Positions 29,913 to 40,437 are shown, counted from the stretch's first letter. The stretch: 64,000 nucleotides of DNA from Catonia carolina (GCA_035578175.1 JAQMRL010000004.1:74129901-74193900); one strand, 5' to 3'. Made by a program: numbers and translations. The notes: generated from the letters alone by a model not told the origin.

Positions 29913-30315
29913 GACGATTAACATACTCCATAAAAATTTCAGCCTTGTACCTTTCGTGGAAGCTGAGAAAAAGGTACATAAAGTTCTAAAAATGACGTTT
30001 TGAGATATTCGCGTTTAAGTTTGAGAAACAAAAACACGAGTGTATACAAACACAGACCACAACAAATATAGCGCAGGTTATAAACTTTTAGGTTATACTG
30101 CCAACCCATAAATAAATAAAAGAAAGACGGCAGTGTGAAAAAATAGTATAGTATAATAATAGTACAGATGGAAAAGCAGCTTAAACATAAAATCACAAAA
30201 AAATTAATAAAATATTTGCTAGTTGGCATAGCAACATGATTCTAACGCCATTTTAAAGTGCACATTTCAAATTATATAATATATATTTAAAAAATATATA
30301 TTATATATTTTTTTA
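29913..30315. other. No gene seen
   Basis: AT-rich. A near-palindromic AT stretch (ATATAATATATATTT) lies at about 30277-30310. Confidence 0.45.
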
Positions 30316-30545
30316 TCTTTTATATCTTATCGGGAACTGTACATTATTAATAATTACCCAATTTGATGGCTGATTTTCGCTATATTTTTGAAGTGGATGA
30401 GGCATGAGATTGAACAGAGACCCCCCAGTAGAGTTTGTTCATGGATGGCTGTCAGCTGGTCACCATACAAAGTCGCTTGCCCAACCGGTACTACTAAACA
30501 AATAATAGCGCCTTTCTACCAGCCGACTGACTGGGCTGGCCCGGA
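30316..30545 (+). repeat. Repeat X, copy 1
   Basis: About 230 bp shared in reverse with 56945-57190. Shared blocks are GGGAACTGTACATT, GTTTGTTCATGGATGGCTGT, CACCATACAAAGTCGCTTG and CTTTCTACCAGC. It is GC-richer than its surroundings. No intact frame is common to both copies, so function is unknown. Confidence 0.75.
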
Positions 30546-31431
30546 GGCCCAAACTATATTATTTTTAACGAAAAAACGAAAAATCGATAAATATTTTATT
30601 TTTTCATTCTACACTCCCCTTAAAATTTTTTGTTTCCCTGGATCCTAACAAGGGTTTAGAGATGAAGCATTGCTCGTTATTTCTTATCCGTATGTACAGA
30701 GTTTTTGTATTCAATACGGCCCATTAAAATGTATTTGTTGTTTTGATTGTACTGTAGTTTGTAATTACGAAGGGAACAGAATAGTTTGTTATACGAAGTT
30801 CTATTGTGGTAGTTATACCGTGGATAAGTTATACATAATGAAAACACACACGAAGAACGCACATTCGAATAACGGCGTGATTTATATTTTGGAGTAGAAC
30901 AGATTTTGCCCACTGGGGGCGCATTCAAACTACACACACACACACGCGATATAACAACACATAGACGTTACTTTAGAGACTCCGAATGTAGCGACTCTAT
31001 GCGGCTGAATATAGAACTAAAAAGAGTTATGAAGCGGGTTTATTATTATATTTTTTCCTACGTATTCCCTAGCGGTATACGTAATTTTTTTCTGTGGTCA
31101 GAATCGGCCCGGGAATTCGTTCAGTTATTGCGGGTATTTTATCTAATTAATTGCTACAGAACAGTCGCTGAGAAAATGCGCTGCTAAAATTTCTCTACTA
31201 TTTTACTGGATTATAATCGATTTCATTCACCATACCGTTGTCGAGATATCGAATTTCTCTCTAGTATGAAGTTTATTTTGTTAATTTTAATATTTGTTTC
31301 TATAATAATTAGTCTACATGTTTACACAGGTTTTGTAAAAATGTACTGTTTTCTATCCAATGCAACTTTTAAAAAATATCTTTCTTCGTACAATTTTTAT
31401 TATACATAATTTTTATTCTTCATATATTTCA
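30546..31431. other. No recognisable gene
   Basis: Several 70-95-codon frames occur at 30670-31187 but show no motif, no conserved repeat in the window and no promoter context. I would not call them genes. Short (CA)n at 30933-30947. Confidence 0.45.
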
Positions 31432-31432
31432 T

Positions 31433-31567
31433 TTTTACTTTCTCTTGCCTATATGAATATATAGGAAGGAAAGTATTGTTTTCATGTCGATTTTTCGAAA
31501 TCGAGTTTTCACCGGATCTATACGTTTTCAGACCCCCTGAACCAAAAAAACATGTTTTTAGCGATTG

Positions 31568-31606
<39 letters not shown>

Positions 31607-32388
31607 CAGAATATCTCAAGAACGGAACATCGTACGAACTTGAAACTTGAAACTTGTTACATATCACTACCGGACCCGACACGAACATTTTCATCAATAT
31701 CGGTCAACCGGAAGTAGTAGTTTATTCGTATAATTTTTCACTTTTTTGCGATTTTCTCAAAAACTGGTCGTACGATTTTTTTTTAAATCAACTGGTTTAC
31801 TACATTTTTTATGCTCTACAATATAGGGTAGGCGCCATGTTTGCTGAAATTCTGCTTGAGGCTGTTTTTACGTAAAAACATTTTCTTTTTAAGATTGCGG
31901 CTTTAATATGCATTTTAGCGCAAAACGTTATATAACAAAAGTTGTAGAGAATGTAAAATTCTACAACTTTCATTTCAAACATTTTTTTGTATAACGCTTA
32001 GTTTAGCGGTAATTTGCGATTTTCTGTTTTTTTTTCTCACGAAAACGTGAGAAAAATCGATTTTTTTAACATTTCGGTCTTAGTATGCATTTTACGACAA
32101 AAGTGTATATAATTAAATTTATAGAAAATTAAAAGATCTACAGCTTTTATTTAGAGCATTTTTCTCTACAGAGCCTAGTTTAGAGAGAAAGAGTGATTTT
32201 CCGTATTTCTAAGCCAAACTGAGGTCGATTTTCATTTTGCGTCTTTCACTCATGATTAAAATTAGGTTATGTTTGTTGAGGTTAGTTGCTTGTTTATTTC
32301 TAATGTTTTATTACTAATGTTAGGTTTATTGTTAATTATTTGCACTGGCAAGAGAAAGTTGTGTGAGTGTTTCACACCAGATTTTTTT
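31433..32388 (+). mobile_element. H11: HINE-like element beside the SINE1-d tail
   Basis: Full-length plus copy with (GT)n at 31570-31602. Its 3' end runs straight into the T-rich (reverse A-tail) end of SINE1-d. Confidence 0.93.
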
Positions 32389-32392
32389 ATTT

Positions 32393-33117
32393 ATTATTTT
32401 TATTCCTAATGTAAGTGCGTTGCAATCTGTTCAATTTAGAACAATATGCAACCCCCTGCCCATAACAGACAGGTGGAGTGTCAAATTATTTACGCTCAAT
32501 CTGTTAGTTGCAGGGCTAAAATAAATAGTTCTGTTTCTTATCACATGGTCAGCCAATTAAATGACTGAATCATTTAAGAACAGAAGAGGTAGAGGTGTAA
32601 AAGACACCAATCAGAGTTATCTCCTCTGAAAGTAATGAATTTCATTATACAGCCAGACCCTGTGGTGAATGAAGTGAAGGTGTCATTTGCAGAGTGGAAA
32701 ATATGTGCTATTCAGAGGGCCCGGCATGCTGATAAGCGTACTTTTCCACTCAGTGAGGAAGGCAATGGTAAACCACCTCACTCCTCGTTTTACTTAGTAA
32801 AACCTCTACAGGTTCAAACCAGCCTTTCGGCTGATGACCTAAACAACAAGCAACCCCATGACCCAATGAGATGAGGATGATATGTATGACGTGCAAATGG
32901 GGTGTAGTCTTGTACAGACTCAGGTCGACCATTCCTGACAAAGTATGGTTAACTGAAACTCAACCATCAAAGTTCACCGGTAACCACTGGCTAGTATTCA
33001 AATCCGTATAAAAGTAACCACCTTCGCTAGGATTTGAACTAGGAACCTTCGTCTCCGAAAATCAGCTATTAAACAGTTGACTAGCGGCGACGACGTTACT
33101 CCTAGACCAACCCGGTG
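32393..33117 (-). mobile_element. SINE1-d, split by R400-7
   Basis: Minus SINE in two parts: tail and end at 32393-32455, then body and head at 32850-33117. The break is in the conserved GCAACCCC block, which is duplicated around R400-7. The head keeps B-box and A-box regions (CTAGACCAACCCGG). Confidence 0.9.
32456..32849 (+). mobile_element. R400-7, complete, with 8-bp duplication
   Basis: 394 bp from CTGCCCATAACAGACAGG to CTAAACAACAA, flanked by GCAACCCC at 32448-32455 and 32850-32857 inside SINE1-d. The empty site is known from other SINE1 copies (AAGCAACCCCATG), so the ends of the element are defined. The 3' end has hairpin AGCCTTTCGGCT and an (AAC)n tail. Confidence 0.94.
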
Positions 33118-33148
33118 AGTATGTTATTTAATATCAAGATTAGATTAA

Positions 33149-33501
33149 CCGACCGGGTTGGTCTAGAGGTAAAATTGTTGCGAAAATCAGCTGTTTAACA
33201 GCTGATTTTTGGAGACGAAGGTTCCCGGTTCAAATCCTAGTAAAGGTAGTTACTTTTATACGGATTTGAATACTAGACAAAGGGTTACCGGTGTACTTTG
33301 ATGGTTGGGGTTTAATTAACCATACTCTCTTAGGAATGGTCAGCCTGGGTCTGTACAAGACTACACCTCATTTACACGTCATAAACATCATCCTCATCTC
33401 GTTGGGTCATGGGGTTGCTTATTGTTCTAAATTGAACAGATTGCAACGTACACAAACTAGGAATAAAAAATAAATAAATAAATAAAAAATAAAAAAAACA
33501 A
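33149..33501 (+). mobile_element. SINE1-e, full length with 13-bp duplication
   Basis: Best SINE1 copy: A box TGGTCTAGAGG (33159-33169), a palindromic spacer CAGCTGTTTAACAGCTG, B box GGTTCAAATCC (about 33228-33238), a body of ~200 bp and tail (AAAT)n. It is flanked by AAGATTAGATTAA at 33136-33148 and 33502-33514. SINEs are copied by a LINE enzyme from a Pol III transcript. Both promoter boxes are intact here. Confidence 0.96.
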
Positions 33502-34143
33502 AAGATTAGATTAAGATTGTTTAGTTGCAATACTCGATCAGGTTAAATTAAAAAATATACCGGTGTCCCACGAAGAGGTATATGCATTTGATTTTTAATA
33601 CTTGCTCATCCACCATCGATCATTTTGATACTTTACACACTTTTCAATAAAAGTACCAAAAAATGTTCTGTGAAAATTACATCTTGCTGATGTTTCTAAA
33701 AACAAAATGGAGGCTGAACGAATATATTTGAAATATTTTTACTTCTGCTTTGAATAAGTACAATACTGCTTTTGTTAGGATTTTTAAATAAACTTTTATT
33801 GTCACAAATTTAATAGTTACAAACTAATTAAAAGGAAAATAAATAGCAATGAAATTTTATTATAAAAGAAACTTATTCAAAATTGAACCCATCTACAGCG
33901 ACACATTGGTAACACCGAACAAATGACTTGTACGCTCTTGAAAATAACTCTTGAGAAGTCCGAAGAAGTTCCTCTTCGATAAGTAGTTTCAAATCATCAT
34001 CGTTGTTGAAACTATGGACGTACTTGTTCTTTTAATTATTTCTATAAGAAAACAGCAGTACGCAGTTAAATCAAGTAATTGGAGTGGCCAATCCAAAAAA
34101 TTGCTTCCCCGACCAATCCAACGCCCATGAAGGTTGTCATTTA

Positions 34144-34897
34144 AAGGGTGATTCAAAAAGAGCGCCGGTTTTTAAACGGCTGGTAAATTTTTGTTTATCG
34201 GTTGGCAACATTGTTTGACCTCATTTCTATTTTGGAGAACATTCCGATTGACGATTCAGTTGTAGTTTCTCTTGTATGCACAGCGAGTGACAGTTTGGTG
34301 CGGCTTTTGGTCGGGCGGTGTCATCGGCCCTTACTTTTTTGAAAATCAAGAAGGACAAGCCGTGACAGTAAATGGAGACCGATACCGTACGATGATTAGG
34401 GAGTTTTTGTGGCGTCATTTGGATGGAATGGACATTGACGAGTTGTGGTTTCAGCAGGATGGTGCCACCTGTCACGCTGCACGAGAAACAATGTTGTTGC
34501 TCCGTGAACGGTTCCAGGATCGCATCGTTTCTCGTAATTCCGACCATCAATGGCCACCAAGATCGTGTGACTTGACGCCTTGTGACTTTCATCTTTGGGG
34601 TCATCTGAAGTCATTGGTGTATGCCAATAAACCCCGAAACATCAATGACTTGAAGGAGGAAATTCAACGGGTTATCGGGCAAATGGAAGTCGAAACTTGT
34701 CGTGCAGTAATATCCAATTTCATGGACAGAGTTGATGCGTGCCAGCGCAGTAGAGGAGGACACATGCATGACATCATTTTTCATACATGAAATCGGAAGG
34801 TAAGATGAACTTGTTGATGTATTTATTTTCAGTTTTTCAATAAAATAAATCTCTTAATTTGATATATCAAAACCGGCGCTCTTTTTGAATCACCCTA
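34144..34897 (+). mobile_element. M3: internally deleted mariner-like element
   Basis: 754 bp with near-perfect 28-bp inverted ends (GGGTGATTCAAAAAGAGCGC and reverse) and TA at 34142-34143 and 34898-34899. An open frame for the C-terminal half of a transposase is retained. The termini are intact, so it could be mobilised in trans. Confidence 0.94.
34272..34790 (+). pseudogene. M3 transposase, C-terminal half, DD41D spacing
   Basis: 172 codons open from within the catalytic core. VWCGFWSGGVIGPYFFE is followed by the second catalytic Asp in WFQQDGATCH and the third in SCDLTPCDFHLWG. I count 41 residues between these two Asp, as in the DD41D mariner-like group and unlike DD34D mariners such as M1. 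GHLKSLVYANKP and the C-terminal RVDACQRSRGGHMHDI follow. The helix-turn-helix region and the first Asp block are missing, removed by an internal deletion, so it is not an active transposase. No stop interrupts the remaining frame, which suggests a fairly young insertion. Confidence 0.88.
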
Positions 34898-35189
34898 TAG
34901 TAACTGTTTGACTGAGTTTCCTAAGTGAGGTAGAGCACCATCTTTTTGAAAAAATTGCTCGGACAATTTCAAGAACCTTAGAATTTTTGAACTTTGAATT
35001 TCAAAATTTTGATTTTAAATTTCAGAACTTGGACCTTTTCAGCAATCAGTTTTAATACTGCAATACAGTGAGTACTGTAAGAAAGATAGAATTTAACTTT
35101 ATTTCTTTCGACCGCCAATTTGTTTCTACAAACATCAGCAAGATGTAATTTTCACAGACATTTTTTGTACCTTCATTAAATTGTTTTTT

Positions 35190-35343
35190 GTTATTTTTTT
35201 GTTTAACGTCCGACTGTTCTGCAATTACTGCTAATGCAGACGGTGAAGGATGAAATGATTTTTTGTAACGTATGAAAATGTGCCGTGCCTGAATGGGATT
35301 CGAACCCAAGACCGCATGATGAAAGGCTGCGCCAATGCGGCGC
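35190..35343 (-). mobile_element. SINE2-a inserted in M2
   Basis: Minus copy: tail GTTTAACGTCCGACTGTTC, body, B box (GGGATTCGAACCC, reverse) near 35289-35301. The head beyond ATGATGAAAGGC is altered, and a short GTGTAAAGTAAAGTGTGTAAA duplication follows. Confidence 0.85.
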
Positions 35344-35487
35344 AGTGTGTAAAGTAAAGTGTGTAAAATGTGTGTAAAGTATCAAATTGATCGAAGGAGG
35401 AATGAGCAAGTAATAGAAAATCAAATGCGTATACTTCTTCGTGAGACATCCAGTATATAATAAATTATGTTTAAATCATTCTGTCAA

Positions 35488-35549
35488 CCCACCAGGTTGG
35501 TCTAGCTGTAGTGTATCGGCAAAATCAGCTGTTTAACAGCTGATAACAG
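35488..35549 (+). mobile_element. SINE1-f, head fragment
   Basis: Only the A-box part (AGGTTGGTCTAGCTGTAG) and the palindromic spacer CAGCTGTTTAACAGCTG survive. Confidence 0.75.
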
Positions 35550-35585
35550 CTATGTTTAAAAGCTAATTTAATGTAATATTACATT

Positions 35586-35980
35586 GTTGTTGTTTAGGTC
35601 ATCAGCCAAAAAGCTGGTTTGAACCTGTAGAGGTTTTACTAAGTAAATCGAGGAGTGAGGTGGTTTACCATTGCCTTCCTCACTGAGTGGAAAAGTACAC
35701 TTATCAGCATGCCAGGCCCTCTTAAAAGCATATATTTTCCACTCTGCAAATGACACTTTCACTTCATTCACCACAGGGTCTGGCTGTATAATGAAATCCA
35801 TTACTTTCAGACGAGATAACTCTGATTAGTATCTTTTACACCTCTACCTCTTCTGTTCTTAAATGATTCAGTCATTTAATTGGCTGACCATATGATAAGA
35901 AACAGAACTATTTATTTTAGCCCTGCAACTAACAGATTGAGTGTAAATAATTTTACACTCCACCTGTCTGTTATGGGCAA
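35586..35980 (-). mobile_element. R400-8, complete, with 11-bp duplication
   Basis: 395 bp, GTTGTTGTTTAGG to GTTATGGGCAA, flanked by AATATTACATT at 35575-35585 and 35981-35991. The duplication length differs from R400-7 (8 bp) and R400-11 (10 bp), which argues for target-primed retroposition rather than a cut-and-paste transposase. Confidence 0.94.
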
Positions 35981-35999
35981 AATATTACATTCTAAGACT

Positions 36000-36240
36000 T
36001 ATTAATCTTATAACAAATAGGATTCTGAAGAGCAAAAGAAGTAGAGGGATAAATAGGTAAGAAAAATAAAAAGAATAAGTAAAGTGATAAGGAGAACTAG
36101 AAGAAGGAGCAGGAAGTAAAGAAAAAAAGGAGAATGAGAAGAAAGGCAACGAGAAGGAGGAAGAGGAGCAGGAGAGGGACGAAGAAGAGGGAGAAAATGA
36201 TGTGACAAAAAGGAAGGAGAAGACGAAAAATATTTCTCGA
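36000..36240 (+). repeat. Polypurine tract next to R400-8
   Basis: About 200 bases dominated by A and G (AGAAGGAG, GAGGAAGAGGAG). On the strand of R400-8 this is a polypyrimidine tract just upstream of the element's 5' end, as at 3.0-3.9 kb. Confidence 0.85.
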
Positions 36241-36324
36241 ACGTGCGAAGATATTTTACACGCTGTATAACCATTTAAAATGTATTTTTCTATAAAACTG
36301 TATTAAACTCAGTATTATTTTACA

Positions 36325-37115
36325 AAAAAATCTGGTGTGAAACACTCACAAAACTTTCTCTTGCCAATGCAAATAATTAATAATAAACCTAACATTATTA
36401 ATAAAATATTAGAAATAAAAAAAAACTAACCTCAAAAACATAACCTTATTTTAATCATGAGTGAATGACGCAAAATGACAATCGAACTCAGTTTGGCTTA
36501 AAAATACGGAAAATCACGCTTTCACGCTAAACTAGGCTCTGTAGAGAAAAATGCTCTAAACAAAAGTTGTAGATCTTTTAATTTTCTATAAATTTAATTA
36601 TATACACTTTTGTCGTAAAATGTATACTAAGACCGAAATGTTTAAAAAATCGATTTTTCTCACGTTTTCGTGAGAAAAAAAAACAGAAAATCGCTAATTA
36701 TCGCTAAACTAAGCGTTATACAAAACAATGTTTGAAATAAAAGTTGTAGAATTTTACATTCTCTACAACTTTTATTATATAACGTTTTGCGTTAAAATGC
36801 ATATTAAAGCCGCAATCTTAAAAAGAAAATGTTTTTACGTAAAAACAGCCTCAAGCAGAATTTCAGCAAACATGGCGCCTACCCTATATTGTAGAGCATA
36901 AAAAATGTAGTAAACCAGGCGATTTTAAAAAAAATCGTAGGACTAGTTTTTGAGAAAATCGCAAAAAAGTGAAAAATTATACGAATAAACTACTACTTCC
37001 GGTTGACCGATTTTGATGAAAATGTTCGTGTCGGGTCCGGTAGTGATATGCAACTTAAGTTTCAAGTTTTAAGTTCGTACGATGTTCCGTTCTTGAGATA
37101 TTCTGTTCAAGCACA

Positions 37116-37196
<81 letters not shown>

Positions 37197-37331
37197 CAAT
37201 CGCTAAAAACATGTTTTTTGGGTTCAGGGGGTCTGAAAACGTATACATCCGGTGAAAACTCGATTTCGAAAAATCGACATGAAAACAATACTTTCCTTCC
37301 TATATATTCATATAGGCAAGAGAAAGTAAAA
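36325..37331 (-). mobile_element. H12: HINE-like element, full length
   Basis: Minus copy with one of the longest microsatellites, (CA)n at about 37115-37193. Both motif copies and both units are intact, so it appears young. Confidence 0.94.
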
Positions 37332-37889
37332 ATAAATAGTAAACCACCATTATTATTGTTGTATTCACAAATTTGAATAAGATACTCTTTTGATAACACT
37401 AATTAGTTGCATTAAAGAATTCTAAGATATTAATTAGTCTAATTATTTTAAAAAATTAAATATTTTATCTCCGGGTTTTCCATGAAAAGTGGTTTTATTT
37501 TTATGTGAATACTCGTAATGTTTATTTTCCTTTTTTATTGTTCTTTTAACCACTGATTGTTTAGTAATTTGATTCCCTCATTAACTTTCCACCTTGTTTT
37601 GCTTCTGTTTCCCCTTTTTCTGTAATTATTATTCAAGTAAGTAGATTCTCTTGCATTTTCTATAAGGTTTCTTGTTGAGTGTTTTTTGTCAAATTAATAG
37701 GTATTATGTTACTTAAAAAGTTTTGTCACTTTTTAATTATTTATCTTCAACGTTGCTGATAAATCAAATCAAATGTTCCGACAAACTAGAGTAATTTTTC
37801 CCTAAATTGTCAGGCAGTACACTAAAATCCCGATTATTCGTTATAAACGGATAATAGATGACCTGCATTAAGAGGAAATATGCTAAGAA
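37332..37889. other. No gene seen
   Basis: AT-rich spacer before the LINE fossil at 37890. Confidence 0.45.
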
Positions 37890-38112
37890 AACTTTCAATA
37901 AAAATGCCTGAGACTAATCACTGCAGCCCCATGGTACGTAACCAATGAAATACTACACAATGACCTAAACCTGCCCTTCATAAAAGAAGAAATTAAACAA
38001 CATAGCGAAAAATATTTACAAAAACTATAAGACCATCATAATCCATTACCGATTAACCTCCTTGACTACAGCGAAGATACTCACTGACTGAAACATTTTA
38101 AACCATTAGACT
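37890..38112 (+). pseudogene. Jockey-type LINE ORF2 C-terminal fossil
   Basis: One frame reads CLRLITAAPWYVTNEIL, then FIKEEIKQHSEKYLQKL, a stop, DHHNPLPINLLD, a stop and KHFKPLDLL. This is the characteristic C-terminal region of jockey-superfamily reverse transcriptases (APWYVxN...LKxxKPLDL). Two stop codons interrupt it. It belongs to a different, older family than the intact LINE at 8.5-12.8 kb, whose C-terminus ends differently. The upstream catalytic region is not present. Confidence 0.82.
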
Positions 38113-38539
38113 TACTTCTACGATTTTGTTAATCATTAACAATTTTTTTATTTTTTCACTTCAACTCCTTATAATCGTCATCTCATAATCGGCGTCGTTT
38201 TCATCTCTTATCATCGTCATCGTCATCTCCAACTTCAACAACTTTGTGTTTCAAGATGTTGATTCACAGTTCATCAAGTGTGATTTTGTATATAAGTTTT
38301 TTTTTCTTCACAGTTTAGTCTTTTTAAACCACACTACTGATTGTAGTTTATATTTTAATTCTAAGGAAATCACTCAGATTTTCTCATATTTTCTTAAAGT
38401 TATTGTATTTAGTAATTGCAAAAGAAATACTATACCGTTATAAAAAAAAGAAGAAAACTTGTTGCATTTCCAATGCGATAAATTATATTAAAATTATAAC
38501 AATCGTTAAAATAAAATTAATTTTTTTTTTTTGGCTTTG

Positions 38540-38866
38540 TCTGAACATTTAGGTTATTCTGAATCGGAATGTTCTGATTGGAATTCGTAGTAATGTTTAG
38601 TTTAGACAATCCTTCCTAGATGTCTGGTCGACTGGATTTGGTTTTACAGGATCAAGGCCTGGACAGTAAATAAGAAAATTACCGACAGATCGGAATTCGT
38701 GATATGCTTAGTTCAGAATAAGCCTTTCTAGAAGTTTGGTCGACCAGATTTTGGGTTACGGAATGGAGGCCTGGACATTGAAGAAGAACATTACAGCCAG
38801 ATTAGAATTCGTTACATACTTAGTTCAGAACAAGCCTTCCTAGATGTCTGGTTAACCAGACTTTTG
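38540..38866. repeat. 112-bp-period minisatellite, ~2.7 units
   Basis: GAATTCGT recurs at 38581, 38693 and 38805, exactly 112 bp apart. Each unit contains CTTAGTTCAGA, GCCTTCCTAGATGTCTGGT and AAGGCCTGGACA. The CTGGTCGACCAG palindrome appears in unit 2 and in altered forms in the others. A partial unit precedes the first. Confidence 0.93.
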
Positions 38867-39155
38867 TACATTCCCAAGGCTTTTGATTATTTCAAATTTC
38901 TTATTTAAATTCTGTGAATATTTCCGAGTCAATAACAAAAACCAGGAAACTTAGCACTAAATTCATTACAAACTTCTGCGTTGTTTTAATGATGTTTCTA
39001 CCATAACTGCAGCATAAAAAGTTGTTCGTTAATGAACATTTTAAGACAATACGAAATCTTATTACGTGGATAACCTATTACAGAAAAAATCTAACGAACT
39101 AGTTCTAATATAGTAAAAAACCAATAATGCTATACGTGCTGCTGTTAATTTAACG

Positions 39156-40078
39156 AAAACATTTGGCGTGAAATACTCACACGACTTTCTCTTTCCAATG
39201 CAAATAATGAACAACATACCTAACATTAGTAATAAAACATTAGAATTAAACAAAAAACTAACCTCAAAAAGTGTAACTTAATTTTAATCATAAGTGAAAG
39301 ACCCAAAATGAAAATCAACCTCAGTTTGGCTTAAAAATACGGAAAATCACTCTATCACGCTAAACTCGGCTTTCTAGAGAAAAATGCTTAAATAAAAGAT
39401 GCAGATCTGTTATTTTCCTGTAAATTTGATTTTATACACTTTTGTCGTAAAGTACATACTAAGGCTGAAATCTTAAAATAACCATTTTTTTACAGATTTT
39501 CATGAAAAAAACAAAAAAATTACTAATTATCGCTAAACTAAGCGGTATAAAAATGGTTTTAATAAAAGTTGTAGGATTTTTAATTTTTTTAAATTTTTTA
39601 TTCTATACATTTTTGCGCTAAAATGCATATTAAAGCCGCAATCTTAAGAAAACAATTCTTTTACGAGTCAACAATCTCCTCACGAATTTCAGCAGACATT
39701 GCACCAACCCTATTTTGTAGAGCATAAAAAAATTAGTAAATGAGGCGATTTTTAAAAAAAATAATCGTAGGAGCTGTTTTTGAGAAAAAAAGTTAAAAAT
39801 GACACGATAAACTACTACTTCCGGTTGACCAATATTGATAAAACTGTTGTTGTTGGGTCCGGTAGTAGCTAACAAAAGTTAGCTTTAAGTTTCAACTTAA
39901 CGTACGATGTTCCGTTCTTAAGATATTTTGTTTACACACACAACCGCGCACACTCATACACACTCACTCACGCAGACCAATCGCTAAAAACATGGTTTTT
40001 GGGTCTGCAAACGTGTAGATCCGGTGAAAACTCGATTTCGAAAAATCGACATGAAAACAATACTTTCTATTCATATAT
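39156..40078 (-). mobile_element. H13: HINE-like element, diverged
   Basis: Minus copy with a degenerate microsatellite (ACACACAACCGCGCACACTC). The 5' hairpin region is partly lost (ends ATACTTTCTATTCATAT). An isolated 18-bp HINE 5' end (TTTTACTTTCTCTTGCC) lies just beyond at 40110-40126. Confidence 0.88.
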
Positions 40079-40134
40079 CATGTGTTACTTCCCCTTACAA
40101 TGGGATGTTTTACTTTCTCTTGCCTAAATTTTTT

Positions 40135-40256
40135 TTTTTTGTTTAAAGTTCGACTGTTCTGCAGTTACTGCTAATGCAGACAGTGGAGGATGAAATATTT
40201 TTTTCTAACGTATGAAAATATGCCGTGCCTGAATGGGATTCGAACCCAAGACCGTG
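40135..40256 (-). mobile_element. SINE2-b, left arm of inverted pair
   Basis: Tail-to-head minus SINE2 truncated in its head after CCCAAGACCG, where it meets SINE2-c head to head. Confidence 0.85.
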
Positions 40257-40390
40257 CTCGCCTCTCATCATGCGTTCTTGGGTTCGAGTCCCATTCAGGC
40301 ACAGCATATTTTCATACGTTACAAAAAAATCATTTCATCCTCCACCGTTTGTATTAGCAGTAATTGCAGAACAGTAGGATGTTAAACGAA
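40257..40390 (+). mobile_element. SINE2-c, right arm of inverted pair
   Basis: Plus SINE2 beginning within the head (TGCTCGCCTCTCATCATG), with B box GGGTTCGAGTCCC and the tail GCAGAACAGTAGGATGTTAAA. With SINE2-b it forms an inverted repeat with about 120-bp arms. Confidence 0.87.
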
Positions 40391-40391
40391 A

Positions 40392-40400
<9 letters not shown>

Positions 40401-40434
<34 letters not shown>
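40401..40434. repeat. (TA)n microsatellite
   Basis: An uninterrupted TA run. Its last TA serves as the target of the MITE that follows. Confidence 0.95.

Positions 40435-40437
<3 letters not shown>

Larger units (their letters stand above)
33880..35030 (-). pseudogene. M2 transposase remnant, split by M3
   Basis: Reading the minus strand across M3, the pieces QFFQKDGALPHLGN (second catalytic Asp) and NDNLHGRWIGRGSNF, then LLDLTAY (third-Asp region), join in register. Further on come DDDLKLLIEEELLRTSQELF and KSFVRCYQCVAVDG, a typical mariner-superfamily C-terminus. Frameshifts are needed between blocks. The N-terminal domains are not recognisable. It is inactive, and its target TA within the gene was used by M3. 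Confidence 0.75.
33560..35453 (-). mobile_element. M2: decayed Tc1/mariner-type element with long TIRs
   Basis: Ends CCGGTGTCCCACGAAGAGG and (reverse) CTGGATGTCTCACGAAGAAG, with TA at 33558 and 35454. The inverted similarity continues past TATGCATTTGATTTT for well over 100 bp. A minus-strand transposase remnant lies inside. It is interrupted by M3 (34144-34897) and SINE2-a (35190-35343). Without these it would be about 1.0 kb. Confidence 0.8.

Noticed and set aside
30670..31187. Cluster of 75-93-codon frames as a small-gene locus
   Set aside because: No signal peptide pattern, conserved motif, splice structure or promoter could be defined, and the frames overlap on both strands.
38540..38866. 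CRISPR-like array
   Set aside because: The units are contiguous 112-bp repeats without constant short repeats and variable spacers, and the genome is eukaryotic.
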